A DNA stretch of 64,000 bases from Algoriphagus sp. AK58 (GCF_014324365.1 NZ_QEIG01000008.1:620001-684000); one strand, 5' to 3'; numbered from the stretch's first letter, positions 7,434 through 16,751 are shown. Notes: a model not told the origin generated them from the letters alone. Numbers and translations are program-made.

Positions 7434-8285
7434 ATGTATTTTTCACAAACGGTTTCTGGCGCTATCCATCGTTTGGCCAGCTTTTTCTATCAGATGAAAA
7501 AAGAAGCCTTACCTCCTAAGCATCCCGGAGAACTGCTCATGCCTTCTGGAACTGGAATCATGGCCTTTCACCTACACGGTAGATACCAGGTCGAGGCTTT
7601 GCCATTTTTCAAAGGACTATTGCCAAAAAATTACCTGATCGGGCAGCAAACGGTAAGCTATCGATTAAAAGTGAGAGAGGTAGATGCGGATATTTTTGGA
7701 ATTGCCCTGCAACCTACATCCATCTGGAGGCTAACTGGCATTCCTGCCCATCAATTTACCAATATGCCAATCGAGCCTCAGGTGATCTTTTCGAGGAAAC
7801 AACTGGATCTAATCCCTAAATTGGATGAACCAATAGGATTTGAAGAAAGATGTCGTAGAGCCACTGATTTTTTGGAAAAAATTCAATCTGATTTGAACCA
7901 GGGCAAAACACTGGTTGATTATGCCCTGGAGCTGATTTTTGAGTCAAAAGGATGTATCAGCACACGTACACTTTGTAAAGAACTTCATGTCAGCGAGCGT
8001 CATTTACAACATCTTTTTCGACAGCAGGTAGGTGTATCACCCTTGCAATATGCCCGAATCACCCGATTCAATGCGATTTTTGTTGAATTTACCCAAACTG
8101 AAGCTCCAAGAGATTTGGGCTTTTTGACTTCTTTTTACAACTACTATGATGCCTCGCATTTTTTTAAGGATTTCAAAGCATTCTGTGGAGAAGCCCCTAG
8201 CCAGTTTCATTTAGAAAAATTCGGCTTACTCAAAGAACTGGTAGAAAAATCTCCATACCTCATTCAGGTTAGAGAAGGAAAATAA
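7434..8285 (+). CDS. AraC family transcriptional regulator
   Basis: 283 residues. The N-terminal half (about 1-150) is a sensing domain of the type often seen before AraC DNA-binding domains in Bacteroidota (pattern SGTGIMAFHLHGRYQ, then HQFTN). The C-terminal HTH pair is at about 172-265: STRTLCKELHVSERHLQHLFRQQVGVSPLQYARITRF is the first helix-turn-helix and FYDASHFFKDFKAFCGEAPSQF-type residues form the second. Divergent from marR, with about 150 bases between. Ligand and targets are not evident; the OmpA gene downstream is a possible target only by position. Confidence 0.9.
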   Translation: MYFSQTVSGAIHRLASFFYQMKKEALPPKHPGELLMPSGTGIMAFHLHGRYQVEALPFFKGLLPKNYLIGQQTVSYRLKVREVDADIFGIALQPTSIWRLTGIPAHQFTNMPIEPQVIFSRKQLDLIPKLDEPIGFEERCRRATDFLEKIQSDLNQGKTLVDYALELIFESKGCISTRTLCKELHVSERHLQHLFRQQVGVSPLQYARITRFNAIFVEFTQTEAPRDLGFLTSFYNYYDASHFFKDFKAFCGEAPSQFHLEKFGLLKELVEKSPYLIQVREGK

Positions 8286-8388
8286 AGTCGTAAAAAAGCT
8301 TTTGGCGGTTTTTTACATACCGCTTTGGAAATGAGCGTGTAAAATGAACTTTCATTCAATCATCTCCTGAAATTTTAACCAAATTTTT

Positions 8389-9723
8389 ATGATGAATTAC
8401 AGCTCTTTAGCCAAAGTAATCCTATTTGGCATAACCCTCAGTGTTTCTTCAGAAGGAATATCCCAATCGAAATTTCTGAAAGACCTAAAAAAAACTGCGG
8501 AAGAATCAGCAAAGCGAACTGTGGAACGAAACGTCGAGCAAAAAACCGCTGATGCCACAGATAAGGCTTTCGAGAGTGTCATGGAAGCTCCCAATATTTT
8601 CAAATCGAAAAAAAATCGAAGCAAGACGGAAAAAGGCAAACCAACCGATGAAAAAAGACGAACCGAGTCCTCGACCTCAGGATCTAATTCGAAGGCGGGC
8701 ACCAGCTCTTCTGGGGCTGGCTCCGAGATGTCGATAGCCGGGCAGTTTATCCCAAATGGTCAGGTCATGTATCTTGATGACTTTGAGCGGGATGCTATTG
8801 GGGATTTTCCTTCCAAGTGGGAAACCAATTCTGGAGGGGAAATCATCACGGTAGATGACTTTAAGGCCTTGCGCACCTCGGGAACCGGTTTTTTTGTCCC
8901 CATGCTTCCAAGAGAATTGCCTGAAAACTATGCGGTAGAGTTTGACCTTTTTACCTACAATCTGGAATACAAAGGCACAACCGCGCTACGATTTGGGATT
9001 CATCTAGTCGAAGAACCGCTTATTTCAAAGGCTAAAAAAGGAGCGGAAATCGAAATGCCACTTTGGTACAAAGGTGCCTCTGACTACTTCATGGTAGAAA
9101 CTTACGGCATTCCATCCAAAATCAGCAATAAGATTCCATATGACTATACCGAGAAACTGAATGACATCATTCATTTCACGTTGGTCAAAAACGGAAAGCG
9201 GGTTCGGCTCTTCCTCGACGAAACCAAAGTCGTAGATATCCCTTCTCTGGCCTCCGATAATCTTGGAAAATACATCCAATTCTATGTGCGAGAGGTGGAC
9301 TTACAGAAAAACCTGGTAGTCGCATTGGCCAACCTCAAAATAACCGAAGAAGGAGAAGATCTCCGGTCAAAACTTTTGAAAGCGGAAGGATTCAGCACGA
9401 CAGCCATACTTTTCCAAACCGCTTCGGATAAGCTTCAACCCTCCTCCTTTGAGTTTTTGGATCAGTTGGGAGAAGTATTGAAAGCCGACGAATTTATCCG
9501 GGTACAGATCATCGGGCACACCGATAGCGACGGGGATGAAGCCAGTAACCAGACCCTTTCGGAGAAGCGGGCCGCCTCGGTAGCTGCTTACTTGCAGGAC
9601 AAATTTGGAATTGCCTCAAATCGACTTCAGACCTCCGGGAAAGGCGAATCAGAACCACTCAACTCCAACGCTTCCTCAGCGGAGAAAGCTGCCAACCGGC
9701 GAGTAGAATTCAAGAAATTTTAA
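8389..9723 (+). CDS. OmpA family protein with N-terminal lectin-like region
   Basis: 444 residues. A signal peptide (about 1-25) is followed by a charged Ser/Lys/Glu-rich stretch (30-115). A beta-rich middle region (about 125-325), with YLDDFERDAIGDFPSKWETNSGG and FFVPMLPRELPENYAVEFDLF, looks like a LamG/concanavalin-type jelly roll. The C-terminal OmpA peptidoglycan-binding domain (about 340-444) has GHTDSDGD, LSEKRAASVAAYL and NRRVEF. It should anchor to peptidoglycan from the outer membrane side. No transmembrane barrel precedes the OmpA domain, so it is not a classical OmpA. The secreted protein 18 bases downstream is probably cotranscribed. Confidence 0.85.
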   Translation: MMNYSSLAKVILFGITLSVSSEGISQSKFLKDLKKTAEESAKRTVERNVEQKTADATDKAFESVMEAPNIFKSKKNRSKTEKGKPTDEKRRTESSTSGSNSKAGTSSSGAGSEMSIAGQFIPNGQVMYLDDFERDAIGDFPSKWETNSGGEIITVDDFKALRTSGTGFFVPMLPRELPENYAVEFDLFTYNLEYKGTTALRFGIHLVEEPLISKAKKGAEIEMPLWYKGASDYFMVETYGIPSKISNKIPYDYTEKLNDIIHFTLVKNGKRVRLFLDETKVVDIPSLASDNLGKYIQFYVREVDLQKNLVVALANLKITEEGEDLRSKLLKAEGFSTTAILFQTASDKLQPSSFEFLDQLGEVLKADEFIRVQIIGHTDSDGDEASNQTLSEKRAASVAAYLQDKFGIASNRLQTSGKGESEPLNSNASSAEKAANRRVEFKKF

Positions 9724-9741
9724 TTTAAACTCCTACTTAAA

Positions 9742-10422
9742 ATGAAACTACTATTAAATGTTATCGCCTTGGCCATGATTTTCGCTCCAATTTGTTCCAT
9801 GGCCCAGTTTACGACCAAAATCCCGAGTAATTCCACTATCAAGACCGGCGCGAACTTATCCAATGCTCCAAAGCTGACATTAAGTAAATCTACACTAGAC
9901 CAAATCCAGGGATTACAACTTGATAATTCACTCAGCACTATTCCAAAAATCCAGCTGAACCCGGAGGACATGGAAAGAAATCGAGTAAAATCATGGGAAA
10001 TAACTCCCTCAAGGCCAATTACGCCCGGAATGGACCTTAGCTTTACAGGTAATTATTCCAAAAATGCGTTTTACATAACGCCTGTTTTAATAAGTGAAGT
10101 CAATAATCGGAAGATTTTCCAGGCACTCAATATGTCTGTGATTACTTCTATGGTTGTAGAAAAAGATTTTCGTTTCACCATAGAATTAGAAAATCCCTCC
10201 CAATTTCCAAGAGATGGAGAAATCGTGGTATCCTTGGGTGGCACAAATTATTTTCTAAAACCTGAACCGGGAAAAAAAGAAGTTTATTTCTTGTTTACCA
10301 ACACTATCCCTTCGCCTCAGATCATCAGTTTCGGACCCGCAGTGGTCAATGGCGACTGGCAAAATCCAAAAAGCTATGGGGTCACAAAAGTTAAACTCGA
10401 GGAACTTGTCGAAGCACACTAA
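9742..10422 (+). CDS. Secreted protein of unknown function
   Basis: 226 residues with a clear signal peptide ending near SMAQ (residue 22). The mature part starts with a Ser/Thr/Asn-rich, low-complexity segment (25-75), then a beta-rich domain (about 85-226) containing PSRPITPGMDLSFTGNYS and DGEIVVSLGGTNYFLKPEPGKKEVYFLF, suggestive of an Ig-like fold. No cysteine lipobox and no T9SS sorting domain. It starts 18 bases after the OmpA-domain gene and very likely shares its transcript. I do not recognise the family. Confidence 0.75.
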   Translation: MKLLLNVIALAMIFAPICSMAQFTTKIPSNSTIKTGANLSNAPKLTLSKSTLDQIQGLQLDNSLSTIPKIQLNPEDMERNRVKSWEITPSRPITPGMDLSFTGNYSKNAFYITPVLISEVNNRKIFQALNMSVITSMVVEKDFRFTIELENPSQFPRDGEIVVSLGGTNYFLKPEPGKKEVYFLFTNTIPSPQIISFGPAVVNGDWQNPKSYGVTKVKLEELVEAH

Positions 10423-10454
10423 TCGGACACTGCCCAAGGAATAATCAAGCCACT

Positions 10455-13337
10455 TTAAAATCTCAACAAAAAATCACTTAGACTATCTTGCCTGGAGAGC
10501 CCCAGTTTCTTTCGAACCCGGTACCGGCCAATCTCCACACCTCTCACAGAAATTCCCAAAAGATTCGCTATTTCTTTGGTATTCAAATTCATCCGGATAT
10601 AGGCGCTGAATTTGATCTCCTGAGGAGTGAGATCCGGGAATTTTTCTTTGAGACGGGTTATAAAATTTCCGTGGACTTGGTCAAAATTCTCTGCAAAGCG
10701 GCTCCACTCGTCTCCACCTTCCAGATCTTTATCGATGGATTTGACCAACCTGTTAAGCTGAGTTTGAAGAGATTTATTATTCTCATCACTGCTTAGGTTG
10801 ATCAGTGAGTTTTTCACGTCCTGAAGGAGTTTGTTTTTTTGAATCAGATGCATGGCTGAGGAAGTCAGCTCTTGAGATTTAAATTCAATTTCTGATTGAA
10901 GCTGCTCATTTTTAAGCCGCATGATCTCTTCTTCAGACCGCTGTGTTATGGATTCAATTTCTTCGTCTTTTTGTTGAATAGCCTGCTCTTTTTCCAATTC
11001 GAGGAGTTCAGTTTGCTTTTTATAGCGCTTATCCAGCCACTTAAATCCGGAAAAAAGAAATGCTCCAATGGCTATACTGTAAATGAGATAGGCAAGAATA
11101 CTTCGGTAAAATGGAGGTCTTACAGTAAAAGCATAGGTTAGTTCTTCTGTTTCCTGGCCAAAAAGAGTTTTCGCTTTGACCCGAAACAGGTAGTCTCCCT
11201 CTCTAAGATTGGTGTACTCTTTTTTACTCTCAGCCGTCCAATTAGACCACTCTTGGTCGTAATTTTCCAAGAAAAATTGGTATTGCACTTCATTTCCGCT
11301 TTCAAAATGAGCAGTGGCAAAATCAAAGGAAAGAGAATTTTGGGCATAAGGGAAAATATTTTCCCCGACCGATGCTTGCTGAAGTGAATGTCCTAAAAAA
11401 ACAGAATCAACGCGTCTTCCACTATTCAGGATTTCTCTGAAGAAAACTTTCGGAGGAGCAGGATTGGGAAAGTCCAAGCTCGGATTGTAATGAATGAACC
11501 CTTTCTTGCCTCCAATAAGAATATTTTGCTGGTCCAAGGCGATGATATTGGCCAAATCATCATTCCACAGCTTTCTTACTTTTTGGAAAGGAGCGGTATG
11601 TAGGCTCATTTGATTATTGATTCCCTTCTTTATAAGCCCGAGCTGAGACTGCTCGATAAAGTAAATGTTCCCCAAATTATCGGGTTCTAAGTCGGCGATG
11701 ACTGTTCCGTAGCGAAACAAGTCATTGTATTCATTAAGGGGAGAAAAACGATCTTCTTGTGGATCATAGCCATAAAATCCTCCATTTGCAGTGAAAATCA
11801 AACGGTTGGAGATTTTATACACATTGATGAGCACATCGTTTGGGAAGCCTTGCGCACTGTTATACAGCTTGCTTTCGGTCACTCGAGTGAAATTTTGATC
11901 AAAAGAGACTTTAAAGACTCCTTTGTAGCCATGTGCAATCCAAAGTGAATTACCCTCAAACTCCATGACTCTGGAAGATTCTCCAAAACCTTCCAACTCT
12001 CTCAAGAAAACAGGCCGCCCATCTCTCCATTCAAAAAGACTAAGACCGGTGTAGGTTCCTTGGATGTAGTATCCCGGCATTTGGGGATGCGCTTTGAGCA
12101 ACCAAGCCCCCTGTTCGGATGAAATACGTTGAGCCTGATTGCCATCTACCAAAAAAGTACCGTTGTGATGTCCCAAAATTACCTTGCCTTGGATTAGCTG
12201 AATAGAGTAGACCTGTCCCTCTGTACCCGGCACAAAGCGGAGTTTTTGATCCTGAAGGATAAAAAGCCCATTGTTTGTCCCCAAATAAACGCTGTTGCCA
12301 ACTTTCAAAGCCGCATACCCTGAGCCCGTCAGCCCCATTTTATCGTCAATGATCGTGAAGGGAGAATTAAGGTCAATTCTGGAAATGCCATTATTCATGG
12401 CAAGCCAAAGAGCTCCTACACCATCTTCAAAAATGTAATTGATAGTCAAATCCGAAAGTCCGGAAGTTTTGTTGAGGTGAAGAATCAATTCACCGGTGGA
12501 ATCCAATAAAAAAACTCCGGCATTCTGTGTTCCAAGAGCTATGTTACCATTTTTCAACCTGACACAGTGATTGATCAAGAACTCATTTTTCCAGAAAACA
12601 GGAGACAAGGAGAAGGGCTTTATCTCCCCGTCGTAGATAAAAAGCCCATGATTAAAAGTGGAAATCAACCATTGATTTTGATCGAAGGGCAAAACATTGG
12701 AGACACGCTTATCAGCGAAAAATTCTCCATTTCGGATCAACTCAAAGTTTTCATTCTGTAAAAGGTGAAGTCCTAATCCGGGTATCTGCGTCAGAATCTG
12801 ATTATTGACTTTGAAAGAAATATCCAGTCTCCGGTCCGAACCTATTGCTGTCAACCGCTCATTTTCGAAGCGAAAGACCCGTTTGAACGTGCAGAAATAT
12901 ATGACACCATCGATTTCATAGACTTTCCAGGTCTCATCGAAATCCCGCAATTCGGACGTCAAACTATCTGCCAGTGATACATATTCCAACTGACCTGCCC
13001 GATTACTTTCCAAGTACCCGAAATCCGCCTGACTGCCCACATAGATTCTTCCATTTTTCCCAAGTGACGCGGACCTCACTTTCGTGTTGTTTAATCCGTA
13101 TCGAGCCCAGACTTTACCGTCAAATTCGAGCAAACCCAGATTATTGGCCACCAACATTCTTCCCAATTCATCCTGAAGAATATCCCAATTCTGTATTCCC
13201 GCATTGTAGTCTGAAGCATCGTAATGAGTGATAAAAGGTAAGCCATGAAAAGATTGAACAGCTTGTGCGAAAAGTGATTTTCCATCCCCACAGACGCAAC
13301 AAATGACTAGCAGCCAAAAACAAAATCTCTTGATCAT
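10455..13337 (-). CDS. Membrane-bound propeller / Y_Y_Y / LuxR-type HTH regulator
   Basis: 960 residues. Signal peptide (1-24); periplasmic two-component-type beta-propeller repeats (about 30-640; for example NINYIFEDGVGALWLAMNNGISRID); a Y_Y_Y domain (about 665-740); one membrane helix (about 745-765); a cytoplasmic coiled coil (770-880); and a C-terminal LuxR/GerE helix-turn-helix (about 895-960; LTPQEIKFSAYIRMNLNTKEIANLLGIS). There is no histidine kinase or receiver domain, so it is a one-component variant of the hybrid sensors that control polysaccharide loci. It is divergent from the GH16 locus, which suggests it senses glycan breakdown products and regulates those genes. Confidence 0.88.
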   Translation of the reverse strand: MIKRFCFWLLVICCVCGDGKSLFAQAVQSFHGLPFITHYDASDYNAGIQNWDILQDELGRMLVANNLGLLEFDGKVWARYGLNNTKVRSASLGKNGRIYVGSQADFGYLESNRAGQLEYVSLADSLTSELRDFDETWKVYEIDGVIYFCTFKRVFRFENERLTAIGSDRRLDISFKVNNQILTQIPGLGLHLLQNENFELIRNGEFFADKRVSNVLPFDQNQWLISTFNHGLFIYDGEIKPFSLSPVFWKNEFLINHCVRLKNGNIALGTQNAGVFLLDSTGELILHLNKTSGLSDLTINYIFEDGVGALWLAMNNGISRIDLNSPFTIIDDKMGLTGSGYAALKVGNSVYLGTNNGLFILQDQKLRFVPGTEGQVYSIQLIQGKVILGHHNGTFLVDGNQAQRISSEQGAWLLKAHPQMPGYYIQGTYTGLSLFEWRDGRPVFLRELEGFGESSRVMEFEGNSLWIAHGYKGVFKVSFDQNFTRVTESKLYNSAQGFPNDVLINVYKISNRLIFTANGGFYGYDPQEDRFSPLNEYNDLFRYGTVIADLEPDNLGNIYFIEQSQLGLIKKGINNQMSLHTAPFQKVRKLWNDDLANIIALDQQNILIGGKKGFIHYNPSLDFPNPAPPKVFFREILNSGRRVDSVFLGHSLQQASVGENIFPYAQNSLSFDFATAHFESGNEVQYQFFLENYDQEWSNWTAESKKEYTNLREGDYLFRVKAKTLFGQETEELTYAFTVRPPFYRSILAYLIYSIAIGAFLFSGFKWLDKRYKKQTELLELEKEQAIQQKDEEIESITQRSEEEIMRLKNEQLQSEIEFKSQELTSSAMHLIQKNKLLQDVKNSLINLSSDENNKSLQTQLNRLVKSIDKDLEGGDEWSRFAENFDQVHGNFITRLKEKFPDLTPQEIKFSAYIRMNLNTKEIANLLGISVRGVEIGRYRVRKKLGLSRQDSLSDFLLRF

Positions 13338-13550
13338 CCCTCTAGATTAGCAAACTGTCTTTTTCAACTTCAGAAAAGTACTGAGAAAACTTTTTCAAAC
13401 CAAAATCAGCTCCTATCAGCAGAAAACGTATGTTTTTTAGTCTTTGATGAATTTTTGATGTATTGAAAAATTGAGAATGATGAAAAGTTGTAGGTATCTA
13501 TTTTTTGGCGTTGCGATCATTTAAAGGAAAATTTGATCAAAAATAAACCC

Positions 13551-14951
13551 ATGAGAAAATCAATTTTACAAATGAGTGCCCTGGCGTTGCTGGCAGCAAT
13601 GGTTTGGGCCTGTGACAATGGGTACACTGATGTACCTGTAGTAGACACTCCTCCTGTCATCGCGCTGGGACCAATCACAAGCGGTCTGACGGAGGGACAG
13701 GACTTCAAGATGGAAGTGGACCTGTCTGACGGTATCGATGAGGGGAGAATATCCACCTTGGCGAATTTTTCTTACACAATCACCAAAGGTGGTGCAACGG
13801 TGAATTCAGGCTCCCAAGACCTCACAGGGGATTCACAAAAAGTGACCATTGAAGTAAAAGGAGGTTTTGATCCGGGAGATTACAATTTGGATATCAAAGT
13901 AAAGGACAGTAATGGCAACGAGAGCATCGAGAACATTTCTTTCAGAGTCGCTTCTGCCAGACCTGCGTTTGATATCTCCGGTGTATGGACCATGGAGCCA
14001 ATAGCAGGAGCAATGAAGGTTGGCCCAGCGCCAGGAAGCTCTGAATGGTGGCAAAATTCAGCAGGTGATGTCGCTGCCAGAGCCTGTTTTTTTGATGACA
14101 AATATACGTTCAATGCCAATGGTTCTTTCTCTATGGATCTTGGAGATCAAACTTGGTTAGAAACCTGGCAAGGTGTGGCGGCTGACGGTTGTGGTACTCC
14201 GAGAGCACCATTCAACGGATCTGGCAACTACACATATACATATACCAGCACAACGCTTACGCTGATTGGTACAGGTGCCCACATAGGCCTTTCCAAAGTC
14301 AACAATGCCGGAGAAATTTCCAATGGAGCAGCAATCGCCAATCAGATTGCTTACACGATCGTCGAGCAAACTCAACAAGGTAATACCAGAAGAATGACTC
14401 TTCGTATTCAGGCTGGTTCGGGTGTATGGTGGGACTTCAAATTGATCTCAGGTCCTCCTGCCACTGCAGCAATCGTAGGAAATTGGAAAATGGAGCCTGT
14501 AGAAGGAGCTCTTTCTGTAGGCCCAAGCGCTGGCAGCAGAGAGTGGTGGTTTAACACTGCGGCAGACGTAGCTACCAGAGCATGCTTCTTTGACGACGTT
14601 TACACATTTGCGGAAAATGGAACCTTCTCTATCAACATGGGCGAACAGACCTGGCTGGAAGGCTGGCAAGGTGTAGCTGCAGATGGATGTGGAGCTCCTA
14701 AAGCCCCTCACAACGGAGCTGGCTCCTATACCTACGCCTATGATGGTGCGACTCTTCGCCTGGTAGGTCAAGGTGCACATGTCGGCCTACCTAAGGCCGT
14801 TAATGCGGGTGAACTTCCAAACGTGGCTGTGCCAAGTGATGTGACCTATCAAGTCGTAAGTATCACCGAAACTGCCGGTGTAAAACGTATGACAGTCCAA
14901 ATCCAAGCCGGAACTGGCGTGTGGTGGACGTTTAAATTGATTTCGGCGTAA
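13551..14951 (+). CDS. Surface lipoprotein with duplicated glycan-locus module
   Basis: 466 residues from ATG 13551 (a TTG 18 bases upstream is less likely). Lipoprotein signal: ALLAAMVWAC, with Cys near residue 21. An Ig/PKD-like domain (about 30-135) is followed by two tandem copies of a ~160-residue module (about 142-300 and 308-466). Shared features of both copies are a G-x-W-x-M-E-P start, VGP, a WW pair, RACFFDD, TWLE-WQGVAADGCG-P-AP, and an end in VWW-FKLIS. Aromatic-rich duplicated modules next to a GH16 gene suggest glucan binding, which is inference. No SusC/SusD pair is nearby. It is probably cotranscribed with the GH16 gene 51 bases downstream. Confidence 0.82.
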   Translation: MRKSILQMSALALLAAMVWACDNGYTDVPVVDTPPVIALGPITSGLTEGQDFKMEVDLSDGIDEGRISTLANFSYTITKGGATVNSGSQDLTGDSQKVTIEVKGGFDPGDYNLDIKVKDSNGNESIENISFRVASARPAFDISGVWTMEPIAGAMKVGPAPGSSEWWQNSAGDVAARACFFDDKYTFNANGSFSMDLGDQTWLETWQGVAADGCGTPRAPFNGSGNYTYTYTSTTLTLIGTGAHIGLSKVNNAGEISNGAAIANQIAYTIVEQTQQGNTRRMTLRIQAGSGVWWDFKLISGPPATAAIVGNWKMEPVEGALSVGPSAGSREWWFNTAADVATRACFFDDVYTFAENGTFSINMGEQTWLEGWQGVAADGCGAPKAPHNGAGSYTYAYDGATLRLVGQGAHVGLPKAVNAGELPNVAVPSDVTYQVVSITETAGVKRMTVQIQAGTGVWWTFKLISA

Positions 14952-14965
14952 TTTTTCCAACCTTT

Positions 14966-14989
14966 CCCCAGTGTTTGAAAGCACTGGGG
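14966..14989 (+). terminator. Intercistronic hairpin before the GH16 gene
   Basis: CCCCAGTG (14966-14973) pairs with CACTGGGG (14982-14989), followed by TAATTTTAATT. The stem is strong and the U-tract broken, so partial termination or mRNA end stabilisation is likely rather than full termination. Confidence 0.5.
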
Positions 14990-15002
14990 TAATTTTAATT
15001 CT

Positions 15003-15854
15003 ATGAAAAATCTCTTTTTATATTCTTCTCTTACTCTGCTAGGATTGTTTGGATGTGTTTCGGATGAAAATCCGGGAGGAAACAATCAGGATTTGGTGCC
15101 TATTCCTACTCAGGGAGCTACTTCTCCCACTTCTTATCTTGGGATGACACTAGCATGGGCAGATGAGTTTGACGGCAATACGCTGAATGCTGCCAATTGG
15201 ACGCATGAAACAGGGAATGGAACCAACGGTTGGGGAAACAATGAACTTCAGTTTTATCGATCCCAAAACACCAGTCTTCAAAATGGCCATTTGGTCATCA
15301 CTGCAAAAAAGGAGGCATTTGGAGGAAAAGAGTATACATCCTCCCGTATCATCACCAAGGGAAAACAGCAATTCCGATATGGTCGTGTGGACATCCGTGC
15401 CGTGATGCCTAAGGGTCAAGGTATCTGGCCTGCACTTTGGATGCTTGGCTCTAACTTTGACACCGTCGGTTGGCCTGCATGTGGAGAAATTGACATCATG
15501 GAGATGGTGGGAGGAAATGGAAGAGAAAACACCGTACATGGAACGGTACACTGGGAACACGACGGCTCAAGAGCTGAATTCGGAGGAAAATACACCTTAG
15601 CTTCAGGCACACTAGCTGATCAATTCCATGTCTATTCCATCGTATGGGATGCCACTTCCATCAGATGGCTAATCGATAATAAGCAATACCACGTGATAGA
15701 CACTACTCCATCTCAATTGGATGAATTCAGAAGAAATTTCTTCTTCATCTTTAACATTGCCGTTGGAGGGAATTGGCCTGGATCACCGGATGCAACGTCC
15801 ACTTACCCACAACATATGATTGTGGATTATGTGAGAGTTTTCCAAAACAACTAA
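15003..15854 (+). CDS. GH16 beta-glucanase lipoprotein (laminarinase-like)
   Basis: 283 residues. Lipoprotein signal with Cys18 in LFGC, then a Gly/Asn/Pro linker (to about 45) and one GH16 jelly-roll domain to the end. The catalytic signature is G161-E-I-D-I-M-E167: Glu162 nucleophile, Asp164, Glu167 acid/base, in the ExDxxE form with the extra Met typical of laminarinase-type members. WPALWMLG and NIAVGGNWPG match the substrate cleft and C-terminal strands. Likely endo-1,3(4)-beta-glucan hydrolysis at the cell surface. Exact specificity (laminarin, lichenan, other) cannot be read from the sequence. Confidence 0.93.
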   Translation: MKNLFLYSSLTLLGLFGCVSDENPGGNNQDLVPIPTQGATSPTSYLGMTLAWADEFDGNTLNAANWTHETGNGTNGWGNNELQFYRSQNTSLQNGHLVITAKKEAFGGKEYTSSRIITKGKQQFRYGRVDIRAVMPKGQGIWPALWMLGSNFDTVGWPACGEIDIMEMVGGNGRENTVHGTVHWEHDGSRAEFGGKYTLASGTLADQFHVYSIVWDATSIRWLIDNKQYHVIDTTPSQLDEFRRNFFFIFNIAVGGNWPGSPDATSTYPQHMIVDYVRVFQNN

Positions 15855-15878
15855 AAAAAAGCCCTTCGGGGCTTTTTT
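15855..15878. terminator. Bidirectional terminator after the GH16 gene
   Basis: AAAAAAGCCC, UUCG tetraloop, GGGCTTTTTT: a near-ideal intrinsic terminator directly after the GH16 stop. It also overlaps the stop codon of the convergent hydrolase. Confidence 0.92.
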
Positions 15879-16677
15879 AGTTTTTATTATGAAGCCAGTC
15901 TGCCAGCAATTGGTTGACAATTTCAGGCTTTTCAATACAGCTGCTATGACCAGCACCAGTGATTACATGAAGCTTTGCTCGAGAAATACCCATTTGGATA
16001 AATTTCGCTTTTTCAGGCATGGTCGCCACATCCTCATCCCCGACGATCACTAAGGTAGGACAGGAAATCCTTCCTAATTCATCCTCCACTCCCTTTCGAT
16101 AGATCACTCCTTCCACAGGTCCGGTAATGCTTCTTTTGTTGGCCATCAATTCTTTTTTCCACCTCTTGATTGATGCCTGATTGGTTTTATCTGAAAGCCA
16201 GGATTCAGCAAACATGATTGGCATGACTTTATTGGCCACAGGGGCAATCACTCCTACCCATTTTACAATACCGTTAAGCGTCTTGTATTTGGGGAGATTT
16301 TCCACCGGTTCTGCATTGGCAGAGGTCTCAAGCAGGACAAGACTTTTCACCAAATCAGGTCTTCTGGCGGCCAATCTCATTCCTACAAATCCTCCCATAG
16401 AAAGACCTACAAAATGTACCTTGCCCAGTTGAAGCGTTTCTATCAAGGCAATCGCATCATCAGCTACGGTATCCATATCAAAAGGTGCCTTAACCTCACT
16501 TTGACCCTGTCCTCTATGATCGTAGGCAATCACTCGATAATTCTTGGAAAGAGCGGAAACCTGGGCTTCAAACATCTTATGGCTCCACAGGAGACCATGG
16601 GAGAAAACGACGATTTCTTCTCCCTTCCCGTGATCTTCATAATAAAGGTTCACACCATTGACAAAAATAAAGGCCAT
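15877..16677 (-). CDS. Alpha/beta-fold hydrolase
   Basis: 266 residues from the ATG at 16677 (MAFIFVNGVNLYYEDHG); a 20-residue longer reading to 16737 runs through the upstream terminator and is rejected. Oxyanion HG at 27-28, nucleophile Ser93 in GLSMGG, acid Asp214 or Asp216 in GDEDV, and His244 in GAGHSS. The fold resembles the BioH/3-oxoadipate enol-lactonase group, but the substrate is undetermined. It is separated from the amidohydrolase by a strong terminator, so it is probably transcribed on its own. Confidence 0.88.
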   Translation of the reverse strand: MAFIFVNGVNLYYEDHGKGEEIVVFSHGLLWSHKMFEAQVSALSKNYRVIAYDHRGQGQSEVKAPFDMDTVADDAIALIETLQLGKVHFVGLSMGGFVGMRLAARRPDLVKSLVLLETSANAEPVENLPKYKTLNGIVKWVGVIAPVANKVMPIMFAESWLSDKTNQASIKRWKKELMANKRSITGPVEGVIYRKGVEDELGRISCPTLVIVGDEDVATMPEKAKFIQMGISRAKLHVITGAGHSSCIEKPEIVNQLLADWLHNKN

Positions 16678-16707
16678 AATAACAGGTTCTTTTGGTAATG
16701 AGGGAAG

Positions 16708-16751
16708 ATAAAAAAAATGAGGATGGGTACCAATCATCCCATCCTCATTTT
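16708..16751 (-). terminator. Terminator of the amidohydrolase gene
   Basis: A perfect 14-bp stem, AAAATGAGGATGGG (16714-16727) with CCCATCCTCATTTT (16738-16751), and a leftward run of T after it. Confidence 0.9.

Noticed and set aside
8286..8330. AT-rich inverted repeat after the AraC gene (GTAAAAAA ... TTTTTTAC)
   Set aside because: Stem is only A-T pairs with a large loop; too weak to call a terminator.
13551..15854. A full polysaccharide utilisation locus
   Set aside because: No SusC or SusD homologue in the window, so only a GH16, a lipoprotein and a regulator can be claimed.
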